Positions 10,304 through 22,579 of a DNA stretch of 64,000 nucleotides are shown piece by piece. The notes under the pieces were generated by a model. It did no database searches. It saw nothing but the letters and a program-made list of their open reading frames with translations, and was not told where the DNA came from. Each line of letters starts with the position of its first letter. The stretch's first letter is position 1. Origin of the DNA: Neoceratodus forsteri (taxonomy: Eukaryota > Chordata > Ceratodontiformes > Ceratodontidae); contig JADMNL010000022.1 in the NCBI GenBank assembly GCA_016271365.2, forward strand, positions 218,340,501 to 218,404,500. The letters are read 5' to 3'. A program made the translations under genes and the position numbers.

Positions 10304-11895
10304 TGTAACCCTAAATGGCGCTATCCCAGGGGCTACTACCCCTGCCTGATTTGCCACTAACAGGTTGGAGGGGCCTGATCCAATGGCGGGTGCCTCCACC
10401 CAGAGGTCAGGGTTTGCAATAGTTAAACTAACTTGGTCACAGCCCCTGGGACACTGCAACCCTTCTTTCCCACTAGTGGCCCACACAATATATCAGAATT
10501 ACCTCCAGTATACACTTACCCCCAGGACTGGTTCCGCACTGGGACCTCCTGTGAAATGAGATACAGTGCAACAATCACAGTACAGTACTTTAACATAGAC
10601 AAATACCTCAGGCAGTATAACTTTGCTGAAACAAGCAGCTCTGATTTATTTAGGGGATATAACAAGGACAGGGGAAATCAGGTTAATTAGCTTATCACTC
10701 TAATAATCTACTTATGGCTCTGTGCACAGGCCTATCCCTATCAGTTACTGTCCCTGGGTACCCAAGCCCTAGTGGCTAGTCCAAACCGTGGCAGCTGGTA
10801 GGGGCCCTTTCACACAGAGAAAGGAAAATTAAACAGTCAGCAGTACAGTAATTCCATTTGGATTTAATGTGGCAATTCAACAGGGCGACCCTGAATTAGT
10901 ACTCACGACCTCCAAATAAGATAGGGTCCTTCAATGTCAGCAGGGCTCACTTGAGGTACACAAACCTCTTCACACATTTATATAAAAGAAAGCACTATAC
11001 CAGGCAGGCTGCATCTGTATCCCGATTGCAATTACTGCACAATACCGGAGAACACACAGCAGATTCAGTTCCTGACAGACCGAGCAATTTTCAGCAATTC
11101 TTCCAGTCTTCTACAGGGTGAGCCTGGTTTCTACTCTTCAGAGATCCTTTGATTCTTTTCACAGGACGGATTCAGTCCTAACAAGCTGCAGACCGAACTC
11201 TGGGCCTTACACACGCTTTTTGACTAAAACTGCACACTGAAAAGCACAGGGCTCCTTCCTTCTTCACTGCCAAAGCTCAACTGAAACTCCAACCGACAAA
11301 ACCGGCTCTTCCTTTGAGTTCCTCCCAGTTCTTGACTGGATTGGCTGTCACTCACAATAGACTGCTGCTGTTGGTCCAAAAGGCACTGAAGTTCAAACTA
11401 CATCTCCCAGAGTCACTGCCCATACAATCCTCTTGTGGCTGGCTCAGATTATGAGTCCAAGTTCTGATTCGTCCAAGGCACCATTTTAGAGCTAGCTTAC
11501 CCCACACTGATTGGTCCAGTTCAGCAGTTCAAAACTAGAATGGGAACTAGCAGACACAGTTCTGACTGCAAAGAAAGCAGGTTAGACAAACTGTAATTTT
11601 ATTATTACTCTAAATAATTTCTGGCAAACAGTTACATCTTTCAGATAGGTTCCCTTTGCACTCTAGTGACTGCAAAATGAAGTGAATTGGCAGCAGCTCG
11701 AGTGGTACTCAGAGAAGCACACAGTCCCCCATACAAACTAATTATGTCTGCAAGCAGACAGCTCTTAAAGAGACAGTACCAGAGGCTCTAAAACACTCAC
11801 TGATAAATGGCTTAAATGCCAAACACCATTCAGGCTTGGAGCATTCAAGCAAGCTCCTGAAGTCTTTTGGGAACCCCCATTTGCAGGGGGTTACA
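10304..11895 (-). repeat. 3' LTR of gypsy copy A (1592 bp)
   Basis: Plus-strand ends are TGTAACC (10304) and GTTACA (11895), which are inverted complements. It is nearly identical to the LTR at 18397-19996. On the minus strand it contains a TATA-like TTATATAAATG (about 10975-10985), the poly(A) signal region near 10645, the acceptor CACAG near 10546-10550 and the donor GTAAGTG near 10512. Confidence 0.93.
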
Positions 11896-11903
11896 CCTTC
11901 CTG
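11896..11903 (-). promoter_or_regulatory. Polypurine tract of copy A
   Basis: On the minus strand AGGAAGG abuts the 3' LTR start TGTAAC, the position where plus-strand DNA synthesis is primed. Copy B has AGGAAGGG at 44619-44626. The tract is short for a PPT. Confidence 0.55.
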
Positions 11904-12084
11904 GTTTGGGAAAGCTTGAGTCCGCCAAGCAAGTACCCTTACAAGTTTCAACTGCAACCATATACATTTGCATTAGGCTCGCATAGTAATCATCAGTCAA
12001 TATATCATTTTACCAAGAACACATTTCTGAAACATTGCAGTACGTCACACTTTACACAGTATTACATACACATTGTACCATAAC

Positions 12085-15000
12085 TCAAGTTATTACCCTT
12101 GTACATGAAACCTGAAGAGAGGGGCCCTTCCTATCAGTTACCTTGGGGCTGGATGGGGCAAGGGCACCATACTTAGAGGGCAACACAAGTAACTTGGAGT
12201 TAGCACTGATGCTCAGTTTGGGCAATGAGCTCGGGACACATACACTCCTTTATGGACAACATTGAGAGGCAAGTCCACAGGCCTCCCAAGTGAATCATAA
12301 CTGAGGTGCACCACAGGCTTTACAGCTCGACCAGTCTTTCTAGGGGAACTGTTATAGTCTCTGCACTCTGAGCCTCATTTTCAGCATTGTCCTCACTTGT
12401 CAGGAGTCTCTATGGGGGTAGAGAGGCTAGAACTTGGGGCACTTTCAGCTCCAGGAGTTACAGTTTCTGAGTCCACAACATTTGGCTCGCATGGAGAGCT
12501 TTGACACTGGCAGTGGACTGTCAGGGCACTCAAAATACTCTTCTTGTTCGGTGTATCACCAGTCCGCCTCAATCTATCATTTTCCTCCCTGAAAGCTCAA
12601 ACAGTTCAACCATGCACAATGATTCCATTTCATCTGATCTGATGCTTTGCACTTCACTTTCTGGGAGCATTGGCTCAGGGATGAAGCTGGGGCTTAGACA
12701 GTCCAGAAGGCCCAGCTTTGTCTCCAGTATTGACTAGGGATTGCCCAAACAATTGACTCAGTTCGTAAGAAGGATAGTATTCAAAGTCACTCTCACTTTC
12801 TTCTGATATGGACTGACAGTCATGCTCAACTGGGACTTGTGGAGGGAACACTTTAACTTTGCTTCTGTAGGTGCAGACTTTCTTGATCTTTTCTTAGCAG
12901 CAGTCTAGTCACTGGTCCAGAGGGGCATCTTCTGGGGCTCAGACTCAATCAGGATTTGTCCAATGGGCAGTAAATGATTTCTATGCATTGTTTTTACATC
13001 TTTTGAATTATTCTCAGGCCTTACTTTGTACACTGGCAGATCATCTAGTTTGCCCACTACAATGTGAGGGAGATGGTGCCATCTGTCAGCAATCTTGTGC
13101 TTGCCATGCAGTCCCAGATTTCTTAGCAATACCGATCTCCCTCCTGGAGTTCCTGTGCTTTCACCTTTTATCATACCTTTCTTTGTTGGCTGATTTCTTT
13201 TGGCAGCCATGGTTTGAGCCAGTTGGTACGCATGAGTTAGCTGGGCCTTTAACTTTGCACATACTGTAAATAGTTGTCAGTTTGAACCCCATCAGGAGAG
13301 ACCCCAAAACACATATCTACTGGTAGTCGAGCTTCTTCCAAACATCAGGCGGTAGGGGAGAATCCAGTGGCATCACTTTTGGTGCAGTTATAAGCATGTA
13401 CCAGGGTGCTAATTTGTTGGCTCCATCTAGGCTTGTCCTTTGGGTGCAGGGTGCCTAGCATATCTAGCAAAGTGCGGTTGAAACGTTCAGGCTGTGGGTC
13501 CCTCTGGGGGTGGTAAGGAGTGGTTCTGGACTTTCGCACTCCCCACAGAGAAAGCATCTCTTTGATCAGACGACTCTCAAAGTCTCTCCCTTGATCAGAA
13601 TGGATTCTTTGTGGAGCCCCATAGTGAACAAAAAAGTTTTCTACAAGTACTTTGGCCACAGTGGATGCTTTCTGGTCTTTGGTGGGAAAGCTTGGGCATA
13701 TCTCGTGAAATGGTCAGTGACCACCAGCACATTACTGATATTTCTTTGATCTGACTCCAAACTCAGAAAATCAATACAGACCAGCTCCATGGGTGCACTG
13801 GTGGTGATGTTAACAAGGGGCAGCCCTCTGGGGCAAAGCTTCTCTGTAAGCAGCGATTCTAAGTTCGAATGTGTTGCTCCACATCAGCCCCATCTTAGGC
13901 CAATAGAATCTGGATCTCACCAAGTCAAGTGTTCTGTCTATACCAAGGTGCCCCATGTGGTTGTGCAAGGACCTCAGTACTGAGTCTCGAAGGCAGTGGG
14001 CAGCACTAGTTGTTGTTTGTCTACTTGTCCCCTCTGTCTACTGTTTCTCTGTATAACAGTTTATTGATCAGTTTCAACTTAGGACCTTCTTTGTATAACA
14101 GTGCAGTTCTCAAATCAGTGGGCGTAATTTGGACACATCTTTTCCTGCATAGAGGGCTTCTAAAGCTGCTTTGATCATGGGATCGCGGGATTGAGCCCGC
14201 CGAATACTGTCATTGTCCAGCTGAGGCAGTGCACCAATGTCTATTGCAGAAAAGTGGCAAAAGCAGCAGGTATGCAATTCTCAGAGGCTCCCAAGCAATC
14301 CACCATGCAGTCCACTCGTCCGTGGACATTTGTTCCTCCCTGTCAAACTTCCGCAGAGTGCCCTAATGTCAGGTTCTGCCAATCGGACCCAATCATTCTG
14401 GGGAACAGGCCTCCGGAGAGAGCATCAGCATCTATGTGGTTCAGACCTGCTCGGTATTCGAGAGCATAGTCATATGTAGATAATGCAGAAAGCCACCTAT
14501 GGCCAGTGGCATCCAACTTAGCTGAGGTCTACATAGGTCAAAGGATTATTGTCAGTTTTACTAGTATTTTAGCCCCATACAAGTACTCATGGAATTGGTC
14601 AACAATAGCCCACTTCAAAGCTAGGAACTCTAACTTATGTACAGGATAGTTCTTTTCGGATGGGGTCAGGCTTCTACTGGCAAAGGCCACTGGTCTCAGG
14701 CCATTCTCGTTTTGGTACAACACAGCCCCAACCCTTGCAAGCTAGCATCAGTGTGCAGGACGAAGGTTTTCTTGGATCGGCATAGGCCAGCACTGGAGCA
14801 TGGGTAAGTTGATATATGATCTCATGAAAAGCAGTCTCACAATCAGGAGTCCAGCGGCCCCAAATACTTTCACTTGGATGAAAATACACTCTTTCAGTCT
14901 TGAGGGACGTGACTTTTGTATTTTTGTGGGTTGGGGATACCCTTGAGTAAGGTTAAGTAAAGGCGGATCACTCTTGAATAGTCCTTGATGAAGCGCCGAC

Positions 15001-16739
15001 ATAACCACAGAATCCCAGGAATCTTTGCAGTTCTTTAGATTTTTGGCTGTGGCCAGGTGGTCAAGGCCTCAACTTTACTTGGGTCGGTCTCTATTCCCTC
15101 GGTGGATACTATGTGTCCCACATACTTTACTGATGTTTGAAAGAATTGACACTTATCAATGGACAGTTTAGGCCAAAGTCCTCCAGTCGGTCCAATACCT
15201 TAAATAATCTGCTTTCATGTTCCTCCAGTGAGCTGCCAAACACAATAACATCATCTAGGTATACCAGGCACTCTAGTAAGTTCATGTCCCCCACTGCACG
15301 CCTCCATCAATCGCTGAAAAGTGGCTGGGGCACCTGAAATCCTTGAGGCATCCTCATGAATTCATAGAAGCCAAGCGGACAGATAAAGGCAGTCTTCTCA
15401 CGGTCCTCTGGGGCCATCGGGATCTGGTAGTACCCACCATGGAGATCCAGCACAGAGAACCACTTGCTCCCGCTTAGGCAGTCCAAAGCATCCTGAATGC
15501 GGGCATTGTGTACTGATCAGGATAGTCCGCGGTTTAAGGTGCGATAATCCACACACATCCTTACTGTTCCATTCTTTTCCTCACTACCACAATGGGGAAG
15601 CATAAGGGCTTCTGGATTCTTGTATTACACCAGCAGCTAACATCTCTTGCAGATGCCGTCTCACATCATCTATGTCAGCAGGTGCCAGGCGTCAGACCTC
15701 TCACGAAATGGTCTTCGTCATGCAGCCGGATATTGTGCTCAGCTCCTTGCACGCATCCTACATCCCATTCCTTTAAAGAAAACACCTGGTCTCTCTGGGC
15801 AAGCTTCTCACTGATCCTCACTTTCCATTCAGCTGGCAGCGGGAGTCGCAAATCAAACAAGTCAGGCGTTACTCTGTCATTCTTCCTTGAACTCTTGCTG
15901 CTGGGTAGCACTGCAGTGTCTGCACAATGCACATTAGCCAGGATGCAACCTCTGTTTACTCGAATGTCTCTTTCAGACACATTATGAACTTGGACCATTA
16001 CCCTTCTGGCATAAGCATGGGCTCTAGCGGCAAAATACTAGGCTTGACCAGCAGTCCCTCTGGCAATTTTCCATCGCCTGGTGCATCCAACATTAATATT
16101 TTATTCTTAACATCCTTTCTGATACGGACCTCTCCTGTAAGGTACACTGGGCATTTGGCACCAGGATCAGAGACTCAGGATCCTTCTTCCATACAATTCC
16201 GACCGTTCCTCTGGTTCTGTTTTTCAGCATCTCTCTGTGCCTCATAGGCCTTCTTAATTAAAGCCGGAACTCTTAAAGCTCTACTAGTCTTTGACCCCTG
16301 TTTTTCATAACACAACTGTGCCAGCCTTCCGAACATATGAGCATTTGTTCCAATCAACAAAGGGACACCATCATACAGTCCAGTGGGGGGACACACTAAG
16401 GCTAGGGTCTCTACTTGTTCGGCCACTCCAGCCACGGAGGTGGGGAAAGACAGCCAAATTCGGATATACCCGGAATAGGGGTAGGCCTTCTCACTTAACC
16501 CCCATACATGCAGTTCTTCTAATGGTTGTAAGGGTACGTCTGACAAATGCTTCTGATACCAATCCTGGAACATAATTGTCACTTGGGAGCCACTGTCTAA
16601 TACAGCTCTTGTAGACACTCCATTCACCTTTACAGTGGTCTCCATGGAGGGACCCACTATTCTGGACCAGTCTGAGAGGCGGTAGTGGGGCCTGGGCAAC
16701 TGACCTTGCCACAAAGGACGTGAAATAGCATTTTGGTGC
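12085..16739 (-). pseudogene. pol: Degenerate gypsy pol polyprotein, copy A
   Basis: Domains in minus-strand order. Aspartic protease about 16714-16175, with VLDSGSQ as the catalytic motif. A linker follows (15998-15675). Reverse transcriptase about 15670-14990, with the YLDD-type catalytic site near 15250-15275. RNase H about 14890-14430, with ALKWA. Then the integrase zinc-binding region, and the catalytic core (13659-13345) with SDQGRDFE and the acidic residue in QPERFN. The integrase C-terminal domain (13210-12905) has HRNHLLPI, and an acidic tail follows to 12085. It converts element RNA to DNA and integrates it. Many indels break the frame, so no functional product is expected from this sequence. 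Compared with copy B, losses are mostly 1-2 nt. Confidence 0.88.
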
Positions 16740-18326
16740 CCTCACTGGGATCATGTCGGTACCTCTTAACCACTGATTTCTTCTCCGAGCTCTCCTTGTA
16801 GCCTATATGCAACTTTGTCAGTGTCTTTTGGGACTGGCATTCCTTTCATGTGCCCATCTTTCCCACAATTATAGCAAAACATACTTTCTGGAGTTTGAGC
16901 TGGTCGAGGCGCCACACTGGGAGCCAGGGCGGGGTATTACTAACTGGAAACCTGGGTGCCATCTCAGTCTGCGCGTGATAAGCATTTGGAGACATCTCGT
17001 CAGTTTCTCCACTTCCATGGTCAAGGAATTGAGTTTGAGCTGTTATCAGCAGGAGATACATGGTGGGTACCCCACCCCCATAGCAGATGCAGTCGGATAT
17101 AGGTCAGGGCCTGTACTTGCAGCGTTTCATAAAGGACTGTTTTGAATTCCCGGATCTCTCTCAACAGTTCGCCCCATTGTGGCATATCTTTTTCCTTGTC
17201 AGAGCACTCATTGACTGTCAACCTCTGCCCTGAACTTCACTTGATGGGTCACCCTCAGTCACTCGGGTCGAGCCACAGCTGTTGGTGCAGGTACCTCCGA
17301 GGTGCTTTCTCAACTCCCAATTTCTCTCATTAACTCATCATAGGAGGGTGGGGATTCCAGTCGATTTGCCAGCGTAACTGAAGCAACAGCAGTTCTGAGA
17401 AGGGGCAGACTTAAGGATTCTGTCCAGTCTGGTTCGTCCAGTTCAATCGCTGGCAAACTACCCTTTCTGAGGCATTCTTGCAACAATTTTTCCAGCCGAG
17501 ACATACACAGACAACAACTCCCTTGGTACTGTTGTGCATTTCTTACTCTCCACCATAGGTCCTCATCAGAATCTGGGCTCCATACACATTCTCCAAGGCC
17601 TCAAGATAGGCCTGTGCAGTCGCTTCAGGGTTACTGGCCCGTTTAGCACGGATGGTAGCCAGGGCAGGACCTCGGAGGCTCTCACTAACCTCTTTCGCTG
17701 CCTCCCAGCATTACTGCCATTCTAGCACTTGGGGCAACATAGTCTCATCCAGGTCTCCCAGTCATCCTCCCTTGGGGGTGGGAGGTGCCAGAGAAGATCC
17801 TCAACCTTCGGTAAGAGTCGTGACTAATGGCAGGTGCAGAAATAGGAGTCTGCATTGGTTCAGCCACCATTACGGGCACTGGAGCAGGAGAGGGTGTTGG
17901 GGAGGAACACCTCAGGTGGCAAGAATAGTTTCTTCAAGTCCTCCACAGTTTTCCCTCTCCCAGCAACCATTCAGCAAATTTCTCCTCAAAAGTTTCAGAT
18001 AGTGGTGGGGCTGATTCCCCCGGTCTTTACTGTCCTTAGTTATCACCTCAAGCAGTGAGGGCTCCTCTGGGGTAATGGTCTGTGGCACTTTGAGCCATCT
18101 ATGGGATCCTTAAACTCTACTAGGGCCAGGAAAGTGTGGGTGAGCAGATTAGCATGCCGACCCACCACCACAGGGTTTTGTAAACCTTCCACCTTGGAAA
18201 GTACTCCTGCACAGTGTCCGTATTGATACCAGGGGATGTCCAGGATAAGCATAGCATTTTGGGGTCGATCTCTCCCCAGTACACCACCACCAGCCGGTGC
18301 ACAGCCACTTCTGTCGGGGTACCCAT
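16740..18326 (-). pseudogene. gag: Degenerate PNMA-like gag, copy A
   Basis: It starts at MGTPTEVAVHRL (18326), 67 nt downstream of the primer-binding site start. The N-terminal block corresponds to the PNMA N-terminal domain but shifts frame within about 20 residues. A capsid C-terminal piece is readable at 17504-17310 (SRLEKLLQECLRKGS, LESPPSYDELM). A zinc knuckle beginning FCYNCGKDGHMK lies at about 16885-16850. Gag would form the particle and package RNA. It is broken by several frameshifts. Copies B and C show the same layout. Confidence 0.82.
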
Positions 18327-18375
18327 TTTTTTCTTAACAGTGGTTCGTAAATATGGCCACTAGAGGACACACAAT

Positions 18376-18393
18376 CCCAGCGGTGAGCCTCCA
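18376..18393 (-). promoter_or_regulatory. Primer-binding site of copy A
   Basis: TGGAGGCTCACCGCTGGG begins 3 nt after the 5' LTR. The same sequence sits at the same spacing in copies B (one change) and C. It resembles the complement of the 3' end of tRNA-Thr as I remember it, with an extra CT after TGGAGG. Confidence 0.6.
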
Positions 18394-18396
18394 AGA

Positions 18397-19996
18397 TGTA
18401 ACCCCTAAATGGCGCTATCCCAGGGGCTACTACCCCTGCCTGATTTGCCACTAACAGGTTGAGGGGCCTGGATCCAATGGCGGGTGCCTCCACCCAGAGG
18501 TCAGGGTTTGCAATAGTTAAACTAACTTGGTCACAGCCCTCTGGGACACTGCAACCCCTTCTTCCCACTAGTGGCCCACACAATATATCAGAATTACCTT
18601 CACAGTATACACTTACCCCCAGGACTGGTTCCGCACTGGGACCTCCTGTGAAATGAGATACAGTGCAACAATCACAGTACAGTACTTTAACATAGACAAA
18701 TACCTCAGGCAGTATAACTTTGCTGAAACAAGCAGCTCTGATTTATTTAGGGGGATATAACAAGGACAGGGAAATCAGGTTAATTAGCTTATCACTCTAA
18801 TAATCTACCTATGGCTCTGTGCACAGGCCTATCCCTATCAGTTACTGTCCCTGGGTACCCAAGCCCTAGTGGCTAGTCCAAACTGGCAGCTGGTAGGGGC
18901 CCTTTCACACAGAGAAAAGGAAAATTAAACAGTCAGCAGTACAGTAATTCCATTTGGATTTAATGTGGCATTCAAAGGGAGCGACCCTGAATTAGTACTC
19001 ACGACCTCCAAATAAGATAGGGTCCTTCAATGTCAGCAGGGCTCACTTGAGGTACACAAACCTCTTCACACATTTATATAAAAGAAAGCACTATACCAGG
19101 CAGGCTGCATCTGTATCCCGATCGCAATTACTGCACAATACCCGGGAGAACACACAGCAGATTCAGTTCCTGACAGACCGAGTGCAATTTTCAGCAATTC
19201 TTCCAGTCTTCTACAGGGTGAGCCTGGTTTCTACTCTTCAGAGATCCTTTGATTCTTTTCACAGGACGGATTCAGTCCTAACAAGCTGCAGACCGAACTC
19301 TGGGCCTTACACACGCTTTTGACTAAACTGCACACTGAAAAGCACAGGGCTCCTTCCTTCTTCACTGCCAAAGCTCAACTGAAACTCCAACCGACAAAAC
19401 CGGGCTCTTCCTTTGAGTTCCTCCCAGTTCTTGACTGGATTGGCTGTCACTCACAATAGACTGCTGCTGTTGGTCCAAAAGGCACTGAAGTCTAAACTAC
19501 ATCTCCCAGAGTCACTGCCCATACAATCCTCTTGTGGCTGGCTCAGATTATGAGTCCAAGTTCTGATTCGTCCAAGGCACCATTTTAGAGCTAGCTTACC
19601 CCACACTGATTGGTCCAGTTCAGCAGTTCAAAACTAGAATGGGAACTAGCAGACTCAGTTCTGACTGCAAAGAAAGCAGGTTAGACAAACTGTAATTTTA
19701 TTATTACTCTAAATAATTTCTGGCAAACAGTTACATCTTTCAGATAGGTTCCTTTGCACTCCTAGTGACTGCAAAAATGAAGTGAATTGGCAGCAGCTCG
19801 GTGGTACTCAGAGAAGCACACAGTCCCCCATACAACTAATTATGTCTGCAAGCAGACAGCTCTTAAAGAGACAGTACCAGAGGCTCTAAAAACACTCACT
19901 GATAAATGGCTTAAATGCCAAACACCATTCAGGCTTGGAGCATTCAAGCAAGCTCCTGGAAGTCTTTTGGGAACCCCCATTTGCAGGGGGGTTACA
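18397..19996 (-). repeat. 5' LTR of gypsy copy A (1600 bp)
   Basis: Plus-strand ends are TGTAACCCC (18397) and GGGGTTACA (19996). On the minus strand there is a TATA-like TTTTATATAAATG near 19073-19085, AATAAA near 18740, acceptor CACAG (18650-18646), mini-exon 18645-18617 and donor GTAAGTG (18616-18610). U3 begins with a CCCCC/GGGGG hairpin around TGCAAAT. This LTR would drive transcription of the element. Confidence 0.93.
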
Positions 19997-20000
19997 CTTG

Positions 20001-20196
20001 TTAAATGTGAAGTTATTTACTGAATTCATTGTGTCAGTTAAAAGTGCAAATAACAGAATATCTCGGGGCTGTGCGGAGACTGTTGCTGTGTGACACATCA
20101 TAGTCCAGTGCAATAACTCATCTCATTATGGCTCAGCCAATCAGTGACTGATGACAAACAATGTGCATGGGGGGGGAGGGCCAGAAGGACTATTGG
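20001..20196. other. Short flank between copy A and a SINE
   Basis: Host sequence flanking the copy A insertion. Together with 10172-10303 it formed the pre-insertion locus. No gene seen. A run of nine G lies near 20170. Confidence 0.5.
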
Positions 20197-20420
20197 TAGT
20201 CAGTGTGGTCTAGTGGTTCGAGCGTTGACTTGGGAACCAGGAGACCAAAGGTTCAAACTGTACTAGAGCCAAGTACTGTGTGACCATGCTCACGTCACTT
20301 AATCTCCCCATTCTTCTGGCCAGCCATCTGCAGAAATGGATAGCAGCAGGACCCCAGTGGAAACGAGATGTTGCACTTCAGCTGGGCTATTGTGGGTAAA
20401 TAAACTAGGATTAAAAAAAA
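20197..20420 (+). repeat. MIR-like tRNA-derived SINE
   Basis: The tRNA-like head has A box TGGTCTAGTGGTTCGAGC and B box GGTTCAAAC (about 20250-20258). The body contains ACTGTGTGACCATGCTCACG and TCACTTAATCTCCCC, the arrangement of the CORE/MIR superfamily. It ends in an A-rich tail near 20411-20420. Confidence 0.7.
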
Positions 20421-20699
20421 GTGACTTATTTTGTTGGGGGGGGGGGTCCTGCAAAAAAGGAAAGATGCCACTGTTTGTCTCGAAGTAAAATTATAAAAAA
20501 AAAAAAAAAAAAACTTTGTAGTGGTCCTACATTACAGCCCTTTATATCCTAATTGTGCAGCCTTGTCCTTTCAAAACATGTGGAAAAGGACCTCCAGTAA
20601 AGTGAGTGGCGGAATGACAGCATCATTGCTGAGCTTCCAATCAGCGCTCCGAATCTATGACAATCCAAGCAGTTTAAAGAGTCAAACTGAGCCAAAAAA

Positions 20700-21600
20700 C
20701 AAACAAACAGATCATGAACTTCATGATGTCAACAGGAAATAGGCTCAAAGAATGTCCAGCTGTGGCCAGTCCACAAGCATGGCGTCAAAAGCCAAACAAG
20801 GTAGACCAAATGCAGGCCCGTTGGTCAATTTCCATGTCATTGAGCATGCCACCAACCAGTGACAGTGAGGAAGCAGAGTACATGGGTACCACAAAAAAGC
20901 TGTGCTCAGAGCTAGAGGGGATTGGAGACACACTAAAAGGCTAGAAAATGGAGTAACTGAGGACAGGCAGGACCTGCGGCTCTTAGAACAACGGACAGGA
21001 GCATTAGAATCCTGCCTCACGGATTGTGGCATGACCATCGATACTCACAACACGGCACAGGTGGCACTCCACAGAAAAGAGCAAATCTTTAAGCAAAAAA
21101 ACAGAGGAAATGGAGAACAGGCACTGGTGCAACAATATCAGGTTGCACGATGTCCGAGAAGTAACCGAGACAGGAGAAATGAGGGCACTTATGGATAGTT
21201 TTTTGAAAGAAGTGCTAAACTTTCTCCTGGGGAAACAGCTTAGTATCATAAGGGCCCACAGAGCACTGGTACCAGCCCTGAAGGACCCAAAGGCTTGGAC
21301 AAGATCAGCAGTGATGGCCTTTCTAGGTTTCAGAGTGAAGGAGGAGGTCTGGAAGACAGCATGGTCCAAAAAAGAGATTTTATTTGGGGACACTAGATTT
21401 TGCTTTGAGCATGATTATACCACAGCAGTAGTTTCCCTATGCAAGTAGGTGATTGCAGTTCAAAAGCAACTCACACAGCAGGGAATAAAATCATATTTAG
21501 AATACCCAGCCCACCTTAAGATTATCACAGAGGCAGGCCCCAGAAGGTTTCAGGAGTATCTACACTAAGGGTCATCTGGCCTCCACGGGGATCGCGCTTG
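20700..21600 (+). pseudogene. L1-type LINE ORF1 remnant (L1 copy 1)
   Basis: A region of probable coiled coil (ENGVTEDRQDLRLLEQR) leads into the NNIRLHDV motif. Then come RAHRALVPAL, MAFLGFRVKEEVW and the C-terminal block SYLEYPAHLKII with AGPRRFQ. This is the order of the L1 ORF1 RNA-binding chaperone: coiled coil, RRM, C-terminal domain. Frame changes occur at about 20945 and 21110. It is the upstream part of the L1 continuing to 29450. ORF1 protein would coat L1 RNA in the cytoplasm. Confidence 0.72.
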
Positions 21601-21667
21601 ACAAACTAATGAACATGAACTCATTCCAGAAACAAGATGTGCACTGCAAAGCAGGGAAACAGCAGTG

Positions 21668-21880
21668 CTAGCCCCACTCTGGAATACAGAGAGAAAGGAA
21701 GCTGCAGTTTTGTGCTGGAAAAGATTCTAGAATGTACACCCAGAGGTGCCCTCCATCCTTGTTAAACTCCAACATTTCCAGAAACTTTTCTGTCAAAAAA
21801 GTGCGGAACTCCTCTGAGTGCAAGTAAAAGGAGTTAAAGTGCCATTGAGTTATAAGATGGTCTCTAGCAAACTGCAAAAA
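21668..21880 (-). pseudogene. Inverted L1 ORF2 fragment
   Basis: The minus strand encodes LARDHLI-like ARDHLITQ, then SEEFRTFLTEKFLEMLEF and NKDG. This resembles the L1 ORF2 linker between endonuclease and RT. It lies in opposite orientation to the ORF1 and RT pieces on either side, suggesting an internal inversion or a separate small insertion. Confidence 0.4.
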
Positions 21881-21891
21881 TGTCAGCCACT

Positions 21892-22480
21892 GAGGCAGCC
21901 CAGTGGCGTGGAGAGCTGAGGCATCAGTACCTTACATCCTGCCATGCCGGTGACCCATGTTTGCGGTGCGAGCGGGCCGTTGCGGGTTGGATGTGAGGGA
22001 GAGGATCAAGCATCTGAAGGACAGCTCTCCTCTCCAGGGGAGGGTGGACTGGCAGTCCCACTGAATGACTGCTCCCAGGTGGAGGCCTGGGGGCAGAACG
22101 GGTTGGGGATGCCAGAGGAAGGGAGGGTGCTATGGGACTGCACAGCATGCTCATGCCTCTACACACGCACACTGACACGCACACCCCGGAAAAGGGGGGG
22201 GGGGGACCAGTCAAGAACAAGGAAAATGGGGGACATGCTGGCAGGCTCTGTGTAGCCCAGACCTTGCTCCCAACCCCAAACAACTAGATTTGTATGTACC
22301 GGGGGGATGGCCCTCCCCTCTCTGGCCCATGCATGAAGGGGAAATCTGTAGGAGACTTGCCAGAGGAGGGAGTTGGGAGACAGCAACGTGACTGTGGGTG
22401 GAAGGAGAACCCTCTGAGGGGAGAGCCAAAGTCACCTGCCAAGCCAGCCCCAGGGGAGAACTAGAATATGAAAAAAAAAA
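21892..22480 (+). repeat. tRNA-derived SINE, copy 2
   Basis: The head GCAGCCCAGTGGCGTGGAGA and the B-box-like GGTGACCCATGTTTG match the heads at 29851 and 36940. The body includes CAGCTCTCCTCTCC. The tail is a run of ten A at 22471-22480. An imperfect duplication of AAAAATGTCAGC(C)ACT flanks it (21876-21891 and about 22476-22490). It is inserted within L1 copy 1. Confidence 0.75.
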
Positions 22481-22579
22481 TGCCAGCACTAGGCCATGAT
22501 CTGAAAACAAAATCAATCTGATCTTACAATCTGCTACATACTTACAGACATACGTTATGTGGAACATGCTAAAATGTGG

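Larger units (their letters stand above)
10304..19996 (-). mobile_element. Ty3/gypsy LTR retrotransposon with PNMA-like Gag, copy A (full length)
   Basis: A 9.7-kb element on the minus strand. The 5' LTR is at 18397-19996 and the 3' LTR at 10304-11895. The 4-bp target duplication CTTG lies at 10300-10303 and 19997-20000. Order on the minus strand: LTR, primer-binding site, PNMA-like gag, protease, RT, RNase H, integrase, acidic pol tail, polypurine tract, LTR. That is the usual Ty3/gypsy order. All coding segments carry frameshifts and stops, many of them single-base gains or losses in homopolymers. The two LTRs differ mainly by such indels and by few substitutions, so the insertion is either young with assembly errors or has decayed mainly by small indels. 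Confidence 0.93.

Noticed and set aside
20206..20260. Possible tRNA gene
   Set aside because: A and B boxes are present, but they are followed by a SINE body and A-rich tail, and no closed acceptor stem is visible.
22159..22567. Minus-strand open frames near 22.2-22.5 kb
   Set aside because: They are antisense to SINE copy 2 and explained by it.
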